Source: JASLEW01 sp035544875 (GTDB taxonomy: Bacteria; Acidobacteriota; Thermoanaerobaculia; Multivoradales; UBA5704). From it: a stretch of 64,000 bases of DNA. Below are positions 43,281-52,644 of this stretch, piece after piece (position 1 is the stretch's first letter; the number at the start of each line of letters is the position of its first letter). The DNA lies in NCBI GenBank assembly GCA_035544875.1, contig DASZZP010000015.1, positions 62,001 to 126,000 of the forward strand, given 5' to 3'. The position numbers and the translations under genes were made by a program. The notes under the pieces were generated by a model. That model was not told the DNA's origin. It did no database searches and worked only from the letters and a program-made list of their open reading frames with translations.

Positions 43281-46200
43281 CTAGTAGCCGGGCGGTGGCG
43301 GCGGCGGCTCTTTGGGCGCCCTCTTGCCCAGGTCGTTGACGATCTGGGCGGCGAGGGCGGTCCAGCCGGTCTGATGGCTGGCTCCCAGGCCCCGGCCGTC
43401 GTCGCCGTGGAAGTACTCGTGGAAGAGCAGGAGGTTGCGCCAGTGCGGGTCGTCGCCGAAGCGCTGGTCGCCGCCGTGGCAGGGGCGGCGGCCGGCGGGG
43501 TCGGGAAGGAAGAGCGCGGCCAGCCGGCGCCGCAGCTCGGCGGCGACCTGGTCGAGGTCGAGCAGGCGCCCCGAGCCGGTGGGGCACTCCACCTTGAGCG
43601 TCTCGCGGTAGAAGTGGTGGTATTTCTCGAGCGCCTCGATCAGCAGGTAGTTGAGCGGCAGCCAGATCGGGCCGCGCCAGTTGGAGTTGCCGCCGAACAG
43701 CGCGGTGCGCGACTCGCCGGGCTCGTAGTCGACGCTGTAGCGCTCGTCGCCGGCCTGGAAGACGTAGGGCTTGCCGGCATAGACCCGCGACAGCGAACGG
43801 ATGCCGTAGGGGGACAGGAATTCGTTTTCGTCGAGCACGTAGCGCAGCACTCGCACCAGCCGGTCGCGCGACGGCACGGCGAGCAGGCGCATGGTGTCGT
43901 CCGGATGCTGCGGCGACTCGAAGAAAGTCACCCGCTCGGCCAGGTCGCGGCGGTTGGTCAAGAACCAGCGCAGCCGCTTGCTGAAGCCGGGCAGGCGGCG
44001 GTTGATCGCCGCCGAGAGCGTCGACACCGCGATCAGCGGGATCACTCCGACCAGCGAGCGGACGCGCAGCGGGATGCGCAGCTGCCCGAGGGTCAGCTGA
44101 TCGTAGTAGAAGCCGTCCTCCTCGTCCCACAGCCCGGTGCCGCCCAGGGTGTTGGCGGCATCGCTGATTGCCACGAAGTGCTCGAAGAACTTCGAGGCGA
44201 CGTCCTCGTAGGCGGGGTCCTTGCGCGCCAGCTCGAGGGCGATCGACAGCATCGTGGTGCAGAAGAAAGCCATCCACGCCGTGCCGTCGGCCTGCTCGAG
44301 CCGGCCGCCGGTGGGCAGCGGCCGCGAGCGGTCGAAGATGCCGATGTTGTCGAGCCCGAGGAAGCCGCCCGCGAACAGGTGCTTGCCGTCGGCGTCCTTG
44401 CGGTTGACCCACCAGGTGAAATTGAGCAGCAGCTTCTGGAAGACGCGCTCCAGGAACAGGCGGTCGCGCTCCCCCTTGGGCGCGGTCATCTTGTAGATCC
44501 GCCAGCAGGCCCAGGCGTGCACCGGCGGGTTGACGTCCTCGAAGGCGAACTCGTAGGCCGGGATCTGCCCCTGCGGGTTCATGTACCACTCGCGCAGCAG
44601 CAGGATCAGCTGCTCCTTGGCGAAGGCGGGATCGATCTTGGCGAACGAGATCATGTGGAAGGCGAGGTCCCAGGCGGCGAACCAGGGGTACTCCCACTTG
44701 TCCGGCATCGACAGCACGTCGCGGCTGTGGAAGTAGGTCCACGACGCGTTGCGTCCGGCGGCGCGGCCGGGCGGCGGCGGCGGCTGGGCGGGATCGCCCT
44801 CGAGCCAGTCCTTGACGATGTATTCGTAGTACTGCTTGGTCCACAGCAGACCGGCGGTGGCCTGGCGGTAGGTCAGCCGCTCCTCGGGGCCGCAGCCGGG
44901 ATGGATGCGCGCCGCATAGAAGGCGTCGGCCTCCCGCTGGCGCTCGGCGAAGATCTGCTCGAAGCCCGCGCCAAAGCGCTCGCCCGGATCGGCCGGATCG
45001 GCCGGAGCCGGGGCCGCGGCCGAGAGGCGCAGGCGCAGGGTCACCGCGCCGCCCGGCGGCAGGGTGACGGCGTAGTGCAGCGCCGCCTTGGTTCCGACCG
45101 ACGCCGGGTTGACCGCCGCCTCGCGCCCGTGCACGACCGCTTCGTGGAAGGCGTCCTTGACGTAGGGCGACGGGTTGGGGGCGCCGAAGAGGCGCTCGAC
45201 GTTGGTCTCGTTGTCGGTGAACAGCACCGCCCCGGGCGCCGCTTCGGCGCTGAACAGGAAGCGGCCCAGGGAGGCGTGGTCGGCGAGGATGTGGACGGCG
45301 CCCGCGGCGCCCGCAGCACCCGCGGCACTTTCGGCGGCACCCGCGGCACTCTCGGCGCTCTCGGTCGCGCCCGCGCCCCGCTCGGGCCGGCGCGGCGCGA
45401 GGGCGAGGCGCGGCTTGGGCCAGTGGTTCTCGCCGCTGCGCCCCCAGCTCCAGCAGTTGCGGAACCAGAGGGTCGGCAGCAGATGGCTGGTCACCGCTTC
45501 CGGGCCGCGGTTGACGGCGGTCAGGCGGATCAGGATGTCGTCGGGGCCGGCCTTGGCATACTCGACGAAGACGTCCAGGTAGCGGCCGCCCTCGAAGATG
45601 CCGGTGTCGGCGAGCTCGAACTCCGGCGCCTCCTTGCCCCGGCGCCGGTTCTCCTCGACCAGCCAGCGGTAGGGGAACTCCTGGTGCGGGTATTTGTAGA
45701 GCGCCTTGGCATAGGAGTGGGTGGGCGTGGCGTCGAGGTAGAAGTAGTGCTCCTTGACGTCTTCGCCGTGATTGCCTTCGGGGCCGGCGAGCCCGAAGAG
45801 GCGCTCCTTCAAGATCGGGTCGCGGCCGTTCCACAGGGCGAGCGCGAAGCAGAGGCGGCACTCGCGGTCGGTGAGGCCGAGCAGGCCGTCCTCGCCCCAG
45901 CGGTAGGCGCGGCTGCGGGCATGATCGTGCGGCAGGTAGGTCCAGCACTCGCCGGTCGCCGAGTAGTCCTCGCGCACCGTGCCCCACTGGCGCTCGGGAA
46001 GGTAGGTGCCCCAGCGCTTCCAGTTCTGACGCCGCGCCTGGTCCTCGGCCAGACGCTGGCTCTCCGGATCGGCAGCGGCCGCCGCATCCGCGCCGGGGGC
46101 GCCGGCGGATGCGGGGTCGCCGGCCGCGTCAGTGCCGGGGGCGCTGGCGCCTGCCAGGTCGCCGGCCGGGTCCGTGCCGGAGGCCTTGCTGCCGCTGCCC

Positions 46201-46346
46201 GCGCGCGCCCTGCCGCCGCGGGCGCCCGCCTTCGCCCTGGCGCCGCCTGAAGTCTTGGCGCCGCCCGAGGGCTTGGCGGCGCGCGGCCGCTTGCCGCCCG
46301 CGCCCGCCCCGCCGCCGTCCGCACCACCCGCTTTGTTCTCCTCCAT
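43281..46346 (-). CDS. GH63-like glucosidase/glycosyl hydrolase (alpha/alpha-barrel)
   Basis: The 1021-residue protein resembles large bacterial GH63 (mannosyl-oligosaccharide glucosidase-like) enzymes. After a disordered Ala/Gly/Lys-rich N-terminus (about 85 residues) come NWKRWGTYLPERQWGTVRED, HDHARSRAYRWGEDGL, and the barrel with YPWFAAWDLAFHMISFAKID, where Asp is a likely catalytic residue, PAYEFAFEDVNPPVHAWA, and NSNWRGPIWLPLNYLLIEAL and HEYFHGDDGRGLGASHQTGW near the end, which hold the second acid. There is no signal peptide, so it acts in the cytoplasm, perhaps on storage or imported glucosides. ATG 46346 has GAGGAGG upstream. An internal Ala/Gly/Glu expansion (GAAESAAGAAGAAG) lies near residue 335. 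Confidence 0.82.
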   Translation of the reverse strand: MEENKAGGADGGGAGAGGKRPRAAKPSGGAKTSGGARAKAGARGGRARAGSGSKASGTDPAGDLAGASAPGTDAAGDPASAGAPGADAAAAADPESQRLAEDQARRQNWKRWGTYLPERQWGTVREDYSATGECWTYLPHDHARSRAYRWGEDGLLGLTDRECRLCFALALWNGRDPILKERLFGLAGPEGNHGEDVKEHYFYLDATPTHSYAKALYKYPHQEFPYRWLVEENRRRGKEAPEFELADTGIFEGGRYLDVFVEYAKAGPDDILIRLTAVNRGPEAVTSHLLPTLWFRNCWSWGRSGENHWPKPRLALAPRRPERGAGATESAESAAGAAESAAGAAGAAGAVHILADHASLGRFLFSAEAAPGAVLFTDNETNVERLFGAPNPSPYVKDAFHEAVVHGREAAVNPASVGTKAALHYAVTLPPGGAVTLRLRLSAAAPAPADPADPGERFGAGFEQIFAERQREADAFYAARIHPGCGPEERLTYRQATAGLLWTKQYYEYIVKDWLEGDPAQPPPPPGRAAGRNASWTYFHSRDVLSMPDKWEYPWFAAWDLAFHMISFAKIDPAFAKEQLILLLREWYMNPQGQIPAYEFAFEDVNPPVHAWACWRIYKMTAPKGERDRLFLERVFQKLLLNFTWWVNRKDADGKHLFAGGFLGLDNIGIFDRSRPLPTGGRLEQADGTAWMAFFCTTMLSIALELARKDPAYEDVASKFFEHFVAISDAANTLGGTGLWDEEDGFYYDQLTLGQLRIPLRVRSLVGVIPLIAVSTLSAAINRRLPGFSKRLRWFLTNRRDLAERVTFFESPQHPDDTMRLLAVPSRDRLVRVLRYVLDENEFLSPYGIRSLSRVYAGKPYVFQAGDERYSVDYEPGESRTALFGGNSNWRGPIWLPLNYLLIEALEKYHHFYRETLKVECPTGSGRLLDLDQVAAELRRRLAALFLPDPAGRRPCHGGDQRFGDDPHWRNLLLFHEYFHGDDGRGLGASHQTGWTALAAQIVNDLGKRAPKEPPPPPPGY

Positions 46347-46389
46347 CTGACCCTCCTCGGCGCCGAGCACCACCAGCACCAGCCGCATG

Positions 46390-47157
46390 CTACTGCGCCC
46401 GGCGGTAGCGCCGGAACGAAAGGGTGGCCAGCACGGCGCCGAGCGCGGCGAAGACGGCGAGCAGGGCGATGCTCTGCGGCAGCCGCTCCCAGCGGCCTTC
46501 GAAGCTGGCGCGGGCGGCCACGACGGCCCAGTTGACCGGGTTGAAGCGTGATGCCGAGCGGATCCAGCCCGGCATCAGGTTGCCGGACATGATCATGGTC
46601 GACAGGAAGGTCATCGGCAGGATGGTGAAGTTCATCACCGCGATCACCAGCTCCTGGCGGCGAGCGAGCAGCGCGAGCGAGCTCGAGAAGGAGGAGAAAG
46701 CGGCTCCCAGCAGGGCGGCGGCCAGCAGCACGGCCGCGATGCCGAAGGCGCCGCCGCGCGGCCGCGCGCCGAGCAGCGTGGCCACCGCGAGAATGATCGC
46801 CGACTGGACGATGACCTGCGCGGCCGAATGCAGCAGGCGGCCGGCGATCAGCGCGCCGCGCGACACCGGCGTCGCGAGCAGGCGGTCGAGCACGCCGCGG
46901 TCGATCTCGGCCAGCAGCCCCAGCCCCGAGTAGGCGGCGCTGAAGAGCGCGGTCATGATGGCGATCCCGGGCGCCAGGAACTGAACGTAGGAAGTGGCGC
47001 CGAAGCCGGGGATGGAGGTGACCGCGCCGAAGAGCTGCCCGAACAGCAGCACCCAGATGATCGGCTGCACGATCGAGATGATCAGGAAGACCGGCATGCG
47101 GGTGGTGGCCCGCACCAGGCGCAGGAAAAGGTACCAGGTATCCTCGAGAAACCCCAT
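46390..47157 (-). CDS. ABC-2 type permease (DrrB-like)
   Basis: The 255-residue protein has six helices and the ABC-2 family layout: FLIISIVQPIIWVLLFGQLF, the FLAPGIAIMTALFSAAYSGL helix, the conserved IDRGVLDRLLATPVSRGALI loop, and SGNLMPGWIRSASRFNPVNW near the last helices. This pattern is that of the DrrB/NodJ group, which exports drugs or polysaccharides together with a DrrA-type ATPase. That ATPase is encoded 31 bases upstream on the same strand. ATG 47157 follows a GGGAGGG site; the longer frame to 47211 would overlap the ATPase gene. Confidence 0.9.
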   Translation of the reverse strand: MGFLEDTWYLFLRLVRATTRMPVFLIISIVQPIIWVLLFGQLFGAVTSIPGFGATSYVQFLAPGIAIMTALFSAAYSGLGLLAEIDRGVLDRLLATPVSRGALIAGRLLHSAAQVIVQSAIILAVATLLGARPRGGAFGIAAVLLAAALLGAAFSSFSSSLALLARRQELVIAVMNFTILPMTFLSTMIMSGNLMPGWIRSASRFNPVNWAVVAARASFEGRWERLPQSIALLAVFAALGAVLATLSFRRYRRAQ

Positions 47158-47188
47158 CGTATTGCCCTCCCCTCTCCGTTGCCGTCGC

Positions 47189-48220
47189 CTACTTCCCGGA
47201 CTTGGGAGCACCGGGAGCGGCGGGAGCGCCGGGTGGCGCGGCGGGTCCCTGGCGCACAGGCGGCGGCTGGCCCTGCCCTGCCTGGCGATAGGCGTGGCCG
47301 GTGGCCCGCAGGTAGACGTCGTCGAGCGAGGGCCGGCTCAAGGCCACCTGGGTGACTGCGAGGCCCGCCTTCTCGAGCGTGGCGAGCACCGCGGGAATGG
47401 CGCGGGTGCCGGAGGCCACGTGGGCGTAGAGCACCGCGCCGTCCACCAGCGCGTGCGAGACCTCGGCGAGGGCGCGCAGGAGCGCCTCCGCCTCCGCGAG
47501 GCGCTGGCGGTCCGCCAGCTCGACCGAGACGCGGTCGCCGCGCAGCTCGGCCTTGAGCCCGTCCGGGGTGCCGGCGGCGACCACCCGGCCGCCGTCGATG
47601 ATGGCCAGCTGCTGCGCCAGCTGGTCGGCTTCTTCCAGGTAGTGGGTGGTGAGCAGCAGGGTGAGCCCCTGGCGCGCCAGGCGGCGCACTTCCTCCCACA
47701 TCACCGCCCGGCTGGTCGGGTCGAGCCCGGTCGTCGGCTCGTCGAGGAAGAGCACCTCCGGCTGGTGGATGAGGCCCATGGCCACGTCCAGGCGCCGCTT
47801 CATGCCGCCCGAGTAGGTCTGCGCCACCCGGTTGGCCGCCGCCGTGAGCTCGAACATCGCGAGCAGCTCGTCGACCCGGGCGCGCAGCCGGGGCGTCGGG
47901 ATCCGGAAGAGCCGGCCCTGCAGGACGAGGTTCTCCCGGCCGGTGGCGGTCGGGTCGACGCCGGATGCCTGGGCGATGTAGCCGATCCGGCGCCGCACCT
48001 CGCGCGGCTTCTCCACCACGTCGAGCCCGCACACCGCGGCCGTGCCCGCGGTTGGCGCCGAGAGGGTGGCGAGGATGCGCACCGTGGTCGATTTCCCCGC
48101 CCCGTTCGGGCCGAGCAGGGCGAAGATCTCGCCGGGCGCGACGCTGAAGGAGATGCCGGCGAGCGCCACGATCCCGCTGGCATAGGTCTTCTGCAGCCCG
48201 TTGACCTCGATCGCCTGCAC
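47189..48220 (-). CDS. ABC transporter ATPase (DrrA-like)
   Basis: The 343-residue ATPase has Walker A GPNGAGKST, Q-loop in GYIAQASG, signature YSGGMKRR, Walker B VLFLDEPTTGLD and switch TTHYLEEAD. The long C-terminal domain with VALSRPSLDDVYLRATGHAYR is characteristic of the daunorubicin-resistance (DrrA) group. A disordered Pro/Ala-rich tail follows. Together with the permease downstream it should form an exporter; the cargo is unknown. I prefer the GTG at 48220 because GGGAGGGAG lies before it; a TTG at 48259 is an alternative. Confidence 0.92.
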   Translation of the reverse strand: MQAIEVNGLQKTYASGIVALAGISFSVAPGEIFALLGPNGAGKSTTVRILATLSAPTAGTAAVCGLDVVEKPREVRRRIGYIAQASGVDPTATGRENLVLQGRLFRIPTPRLRARVDELLAMFELTAAANRVAQTYSGGMKRRLDVAMGLIHQPEVLFLDEPTTGLDPTSRAVMWEEVRRLARQGLTLLLTTHYLEEADQLAQQLAIIDGGRVVAAGTPDGLKAELRGDRVSVELADRQRLAEAEALLRALAEVSHALVDGAVLYAHVASGTRAIPAVLATLEKAGLAVTQVALSRPSLDDVYLRATGHAYRQAGQGQPPPVRQGPAAPPGAPAAPGAPKSGK

Positions 48221-48376
48221 TCGTCCGACTCCCTCCCCGGATTCAAACGGACCGCTCAAGGTTTCTCTGGGACGCCCCGGCTGCAGAAGATTGCGGGCCC
48301 TCTCCCGCGCGCCTAATCATTCATGGGCGCGGGGCGCGCGATCGGAGCCCCGGCGCGGGTCGGCGAGCCTCTTCTC

Positions 48377-49255
48377 TTAATGCGGGACGAAGGCGCTCGG
48401 AGGCAGGAGGCTGCCCGGCGGGCGGGCGAGCAGGCCGCGAAAGGCGCGCTGCTCGGCGAGGTCCTCGGCGAAGTCCGAGTTGCGCAGGCGATGGCCGGCG
48501 CCCATCGAATGGCGGGCGCTGAAGCTGGGCAAGAAGAAGCCGGTCGGGAAGAACCCATAGCCGTAGCCGTAGGCAAAGCCTGTGTTGACCGAGCTTTGAT
48601 AGAGCTGGAGCTGGGCGCTGAGCAGCTCGGCCGCGCGCGCTGCCCGGGCGGCCTGCGCGGTCTGCGCCGCCTGTGCCGCCTGCGCCGCCTGGACGGCCCA
48701 GCGCTCGCGCCGCTCCTGGTCGCGGACGCGCAGCCGCTCCGCATGCTCCTCGCGGCTGATCCACTGCCCCTCGTCCTGGACGAATCCGCGCCGGCGCATC
48801 GAGTCGGCGTACGGGATCCAGCGGTCGAGCGCCTCGTCATAGACGTAGCCGAAGCCGCGCAACACCGGCGCCAGACCCGGCAAGCGGGGATCGATCTCGG
48901 CCGCCTGCAGCGCCGCCTCGCGGCTGCCCTGGGCAAGGCCGTTCTGCCGCGCCCAGCGCGCCAGCTCGAGCCAGTCGGCGGCGCGGGCGGCCCCGGACGC
49001 CGACGCCCGCTCGAGCTCCTCGAGGCGCCGCAGGTAGGCGGCAAAGCTCGAGTCGGACTTCTCGATCCGCAGCACGGCGTTGCGCGGCAGGGTGATCGTG
49101 CCGCCCGGCATCTGGACCTTGACCTGCGTGTCGCCGGCTTCGGCGATCACGCCTTCGAACGACCTGCCGTTGGCGAGGTAGACGGTGTCGGCCAGAACCG
49201 GGGCCGCTAGCCAGGCGCCGAGAAGCGCAGCGAAGAGCAGCCGAGGAGTCCGCAT
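48377..49255 (-). CDS. Secreted protein of unknown function with an N-terminal beta domain
   Basis: The 292-residue product has a signal peptide (1-22, ending PVLA before DTV). A small beta domain follows, TVYLANGRSFEGVIAE and VKVQMPGGTITLPRNAVLRIE, of the kind seen in many acidobacterial and planctomycete exported proteins. The middle is helical with a TPR-like piece (ALQAAEIDPRLPGLAPVLRGFGY) and a segment DRWIPYADSMRRRGFVQDEGQWIS. An Ala/Gln-rich stretch and a Tyr/Gly/Phe-rich tail end the protein. No enzyme motif is visible. GGAAG before ATG 49255 supports the start. It diverges from the kinase gene, with about 290 bases between. Confidence 0.7.
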   Translation of the reverse strand: MRTPRLLFAALLGAWLAAPVLADTVYLANGRSFEGVIAEAGDTQVKVQMPGGTITLPRNAVLRIEKSDSSFAAYLRRLEELERASASGAARAADWLELARWARQNGLAQGSREAALQAAEIDPRLPGLAPVLRGFGYVYDEALDRWIPYADSMRRRGFVQDEGQWISREEHAERLRVRDQERRERWAVQAAQAAQAAQTAQAARAARAAELLSAQLQLYQSSVNTGFAYGYGYGFFPTGFFLPSFSARHSMGAGHRLRNSDFAEDLAEQRAFRGLLARPPGSLLPPSAFVPH

Positions 49256-49547
49256 GGACGCTTCCTTTCACCGCCGAAGCGGGACATGTCGATCTTACCA
49301 TTGCGTGCAGCGCGGTGCGGTGCAGTGCGGAGGGCGCGGGGGCGGTGAGGCGCGCTGAGGCGCTGGGACGCACCGCGTAAGATTGCGGCAAGCTCCCGGT
49401 CAGCCTGCCGGCGGAGGGCCGCGCGAAGCCGTAAGTTATACTTGGCGAAGGATTCCCGGCCGCCGCGGTGGGCTCGAGCTGCAGCCCATGCCGGCCGCGT
49501 CGCGCGCCAGTCAGCAGGCGGGCGGCAGCCGGGCGATCGGCTGGACC

Positions 49548-51947
49548 ATGGCGCCCAAATCCAAGTTCATGTCGCTCCTGACCCGCGACTACGCGCAGCG
49601 GGCCGAGGCCCTCGCCAAGGAGGGCAAGAAGGAAAAGGCGGCAGAGCTCTATGCCCGCGGCGGCGACTTCCACCAGGCGGCCCGGCTGGCGATCGAGATG
49701 GGCGACGAGGCGCTGGCCGTCGACTACTCGCTGCGGGCGACCCTGGGCCACATCCCGGAGGGCTACGCCGGCGCCAGCGCGCAGCAGACGGCCGAGCTGC
49801 TCGCGGTGAGCGGCCACCACAAAGAGGCGGTGGCGCTCTTCGACCTCGCCAAGGCCTACCGCAAGGCTGCCGAATCGTCGCTAAAGCTGCACCAGTACCC
49901 GCGCGCCGCGCGCTACTACGAGCGGGCCAAGGCGTGGGCCGAGTCGGCGCTCTACTACCAGCGCGCCGGCATGCTCGAGGAGGCGCTGCGCTTGCTCGAG
50001 ATGGAATCGAACCGCCTGCGCCAGGAAGGGAAGTCGCGCCCCTCCCACGCCCAATCCGACAGCGCGGCCGAGGGCCGGCTGCGCGAGGTCGATCTCAGGC
50101 GCGTCGAGCTGATGCGCAAGCTCGGCAAGGGGGACCAGGGGGTGGCTTTGCTGCGCGACGCGCGGCCGACCCAGCAGACCATCAAGATGCTCGAGGAGGC
50201 CGGCAAGTATGACGAGGCGATCTCGTCCTGCCTCGAGATCGGCGAGGTCGAGGAGGCGGCCCGCCTGCTGCGCAAGGCGCCCGACGTCGACCGCCGGCTG
50301 GCCGCCCAGGTCTATCTGCGCTGCGGCCAGGCCAAGGAGGCCGGCCACATCCTGGCGGCGCTCGGCCGGCCGCGCGAAGCCGCGGAAGCCTATGAGGCGG
50401 GGCAGGACTGGGCGCTCGCGGGCTCGCGCTGGGAGGCCGCCCAGGACCAGGAACGGGCGGCGCACGCCTACCTGCGCGCCGGCCGGCCGCGCGACGCCGG
50501 CCGCTGTTTCGCGGCGGCGGGCAAGCCCCAGCTCGCCGCGGCCTCCTTCGCCAAGGCCGGCGACCACGGCGCGGCGGCGGCCCAGTACCTGAAGTCCGGG
50601 CAGCCGCTGGCGGCGGCCAACGAGCTGTTCGCCATGGGCGACCGGGTCGAAGCCGCCAAGGTCCTGATGCAGGTCGCGCCGGGCAGTCCGGACTACGAAG
50701 AAGGGACCCTGCTGCTCGCGCCGCTGCTGGTGGAAGAAGGGCTGCACGCCGAGGCGCAGCAGCGGCTGCGTCGCCTTCCTGCCGTGCCTGCGGCGCAGAC
50801 CCTGCGCGCCGGCAGTTCGGCGGCGGCGGAGCGGGCGCGCCAGCGGCTCTACTGGGAAGGCCGGGTCGACGAAGGGCTCGATCGGCCGAGCGACGCCGAG
50901 CGCTGCTATCGCAAGCTGCTCGAGCTGGCGCCCGACCACCCCGACAGCCAGGACGCCGCCGAGCGCCTGGAGCGGCTGCTCGCGCGCCGCCAGCCGATCG
51001 TGGCGGTGCCGCCGCCGGCCGCCACCGCCGCGCAGGGGGCGACCCTGGTCGACGCGCCGCGCGGCAGCCTGCCCGGAGGCGAGCCGGTAGCTGGAGGGGG
51101 CGGAGCGGCGGGGGCGGGGTTCAACCTGGCGGTCGGCCAGCTCCTAGCCGGGCGCTACGACATCGTGGCGGAGCTGGGACGGGGCGGGATGGGCAGGGTC
51201 TACAAGGCCTATGACCGCGAAGTGGGCGAGCTGGTGGCGATCAAGACCCTGCTCGGCCAAGCCGACGACGGCGGGACCGAGGCCGAGCGCCTGCTGCGCG
51301 AGGTGCAGATCTGCCGCAAGATCACCCACCCCAACGTGGTCCGGGTCTTCGACCTCGGTCGCTTCGCGGGCGGCATCTTCGTCACCATGGAGCTGCTCGA
51401 GGGCGAGCGCCTGGACTCGCTGATCGATCGCGCCTCGCCGCTGCCGCTGACGCGGGTGCGCTCGATCCTGATCGAGATCGCGACCGGCCTCGCCGAAGCC
51501 CACAGCCTCGGCATCGTGCACCGCGACCTCAAGCCAGGCAACATCATCATCACGTCCACCCGCCTGAAGATCCTCGACTTCGGGATCGCGCGCATGGCCG
51601 GTTTCGACACCAGGCTGACCCAGACCGGCTTCGCGGTCGGCTCCCCCATGTACATGTCGCCCGAGCAGCTGCAGGGCATCCCGCTCGACGGCCGCTCCGA
51701 CCTCTACTCGCTCGGCGTCGTCGCCTACGCCCTGATCGCCGGCCGCGAGCCCTTCGACGGCGCCACCGGCGCCGCGATCGCAGTGCAGCACCTGCAGCAG
51801 CCGCCGCCCGATATCCGCCGGCGGCGCCCCGACCTCCTGCCGGGCTGGCCCGAGCTGCTCGGCCGGCTGCTGGCCAAGAAACCCGCCGAGCGCTACCGCT
51901 CCGCCGGCGACCTGCTCGCCGCCCTCGACGCGCTGCCCATCGCCTAG
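49548..51947 (+). CDS. Ser/Thr protein kinase with N-terminal TPR-like repeats
   Basis: The 799-residue protein has an unusual order: about 460 residues of TPR/SEL-like helical repeats (for example KEKAAELYARGGDFHQAARL, YPRAARYYERAKAWAESALY, AAAQYLKSGQPLAAANELFA), a Pro/Ala linker, and a Hanks-type kinase at about 535-790. The kinase has GRGGMGRVYKA, Lys566 in VAIK, the catalytic loop HRDLKPGN with Asp660, DFG with Asp677, and SPEQL in place of APE. It is therefore expected to be active. There is no membrane helix, so it is a cytoplasmic kinase with a built-in scaffold. I chose ATG 49548; in-frame starts at 49488 and 49383 exist, and a TATACT box at 49437-49442 makes the last unlikely. Confidence 0.9.
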   Translation: MAPKSKFMSLLTRDYAQRAEALAKEGKKEKAAELYARGGDFHQAARLAIEMGDEALAVDYSLRATLGHIPEGYAGASAQQTAELLAVSGHHKEAVALFDLAKAYRKAAESSLKLHQYPRAARYYERAKAWAESALYYQRAGMLEEALRLLEMESNRLRQEGKSRPSHAQSDSAAEGRLREVDLRRVELMRKLGKGDQGVALLRDARPTQQTIKMLEEAGKYDEAISSCLEIGEVEEAARLLRKAPDVDRRLAAQVYLRCGQAKEAGHILAALGRPREAAEAYEAGQDWALAGSRWEAAQDQERAAHAYLRAGRPRDAGRCFAAAGKPQLAAASFAKAGDHGAAAAQYLKSGQPLAAANELFAMGDRVEAAKVLMQVAPGSPDYEEGTLLLAPLLVEEGLHAEAQQRLRRLPAVPAAQTLRAGSSAAAERARQRLYWEGRVDEGLDRPSDAERCYRKLLELAPDHPDSQDAAERLERLLARRQPIVAVPPPAATAAQGATLVDAPRGSLPGGEPVAGGGGAAGAGFNLAVGQLLAGRYDIVAELGRGGMGRVYKAYDREVGELVAIKTLLGQADDGGTEAERLLREVQICRKITHPNVVRVFDLGRFAGGIFVTMELLEGERLDSLIDRASPLPLTRVRSILIEIATGLAEAHSLGIVHRDLKPGNIIITSTRLKILDFGIARMAGFDTRLTQTGFAVGSPMYMSPEQLQGIPLDGRSDLYSLGVVAYALIAGREPFDGATGAAIAVQHLQQPPPDIRRRRPDLLPGWPELLGRLLAKKPAERYRSAGDLLAALDALPIA

Positions 51948-52029
51948 ACTCACCACCGGAGAGTCGGCCACGTGCCAGGCCCGGCGCCTCGATGCGTAAC
52001 CTCGGCGCGAGCGGCCGTATACGTGGTGT

Positions 52030-52644
52030 ATGCCGGCCGCCGCCATGACTTTCATGCCACCCGCGGAGACTGAGTCGGAGCGCATCGCGCGCGGCTTGCG
52101 AGAGCGCGACATCGAGCTGCTCGGCGGGCTGGTCGAGCAGTACCAGGTGCGCCTGGTCCGTTACCTGATTCATCTGCTCGGGCGGCGAGAGCAGGTCGAA
52201 GACCTGGTGCAAGAGATCTGGCTCAGGGTTCTGGAGCGCGGGTGGCAGTACGACAGCCGCCTGCGCTTCGAGCCCTGGCTCTTCGCGATCGCTCGCCACC
52301 TCGCGGTCGATCTCTTGCGCCGCCGGGATTCGCGTAGCCTCGCTACGGCGCCCGGAGGAGGAGGCGACGCGCTGCTCGCGCGGCGGCCGTCGCCGGGCTA
52401 CCCTTCGCCGTTCGAGGCGGCCGCCCGGACCGAGGACGCGGCGCGCCTCGCCAGCTGCCTGGGCGCCCTGGGGCCGCTGTACCGGGAGGCGCTGCTGCTG
52501 CGGTTCCAGGAGGAAATGTCATTGCAGGAGATCGCGCGGGTGGTGGAGGCGCCGGTGAGCACGGTGTCGTCGCGGATCTATCGCGGCCTCGCGGCGCTCA
52601 GAGCCGAGCTGGAAAGGAATGAGAATGCGCACCGACGTTCATGA
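52030..52644 (+). CDS. ECF-type RNA polymerase sigma factor
   Basis: The 204-residue protein has region 2 (VRLVRYLIHLLGRREQVEDL, then QEIWLRV and EPWLFAIARHLAVDLLRRR) and region 4 (LGPLYREALLLRFQEEMSLQEIA and VSTVSSRIYRGLAALR) joined by a Pro/Gly-rich linker, as in extracytoplasmic-function sigma factors. The next gene encodes a zinc-finger anti-sigma factor and overlaps it by 20 bases, which is the usual pairing. The start ATG is 30 bases into an AT-richer stretch with TATACG just upstream, so its message may have a very short leader. The inducing signal is unknown. Confidence 0.92.
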   Translation: MPAAAMTFMPPAETESERIARGLRERDIELLGGLVEQYQVRLVRYLIHLLGRREQVEDLVQEIWLRVLERGWQYDSRLRFEPWLFAIARHLAVDLLRRRDSRSLATAPGGGGDALLARRPSPGYPSPFEAAARTEDAARLASCLGALGPLYREALLLRFQEEMSLQEIARVVEAPVSTVSSRIYRGLAALRAELERNENAHRRS

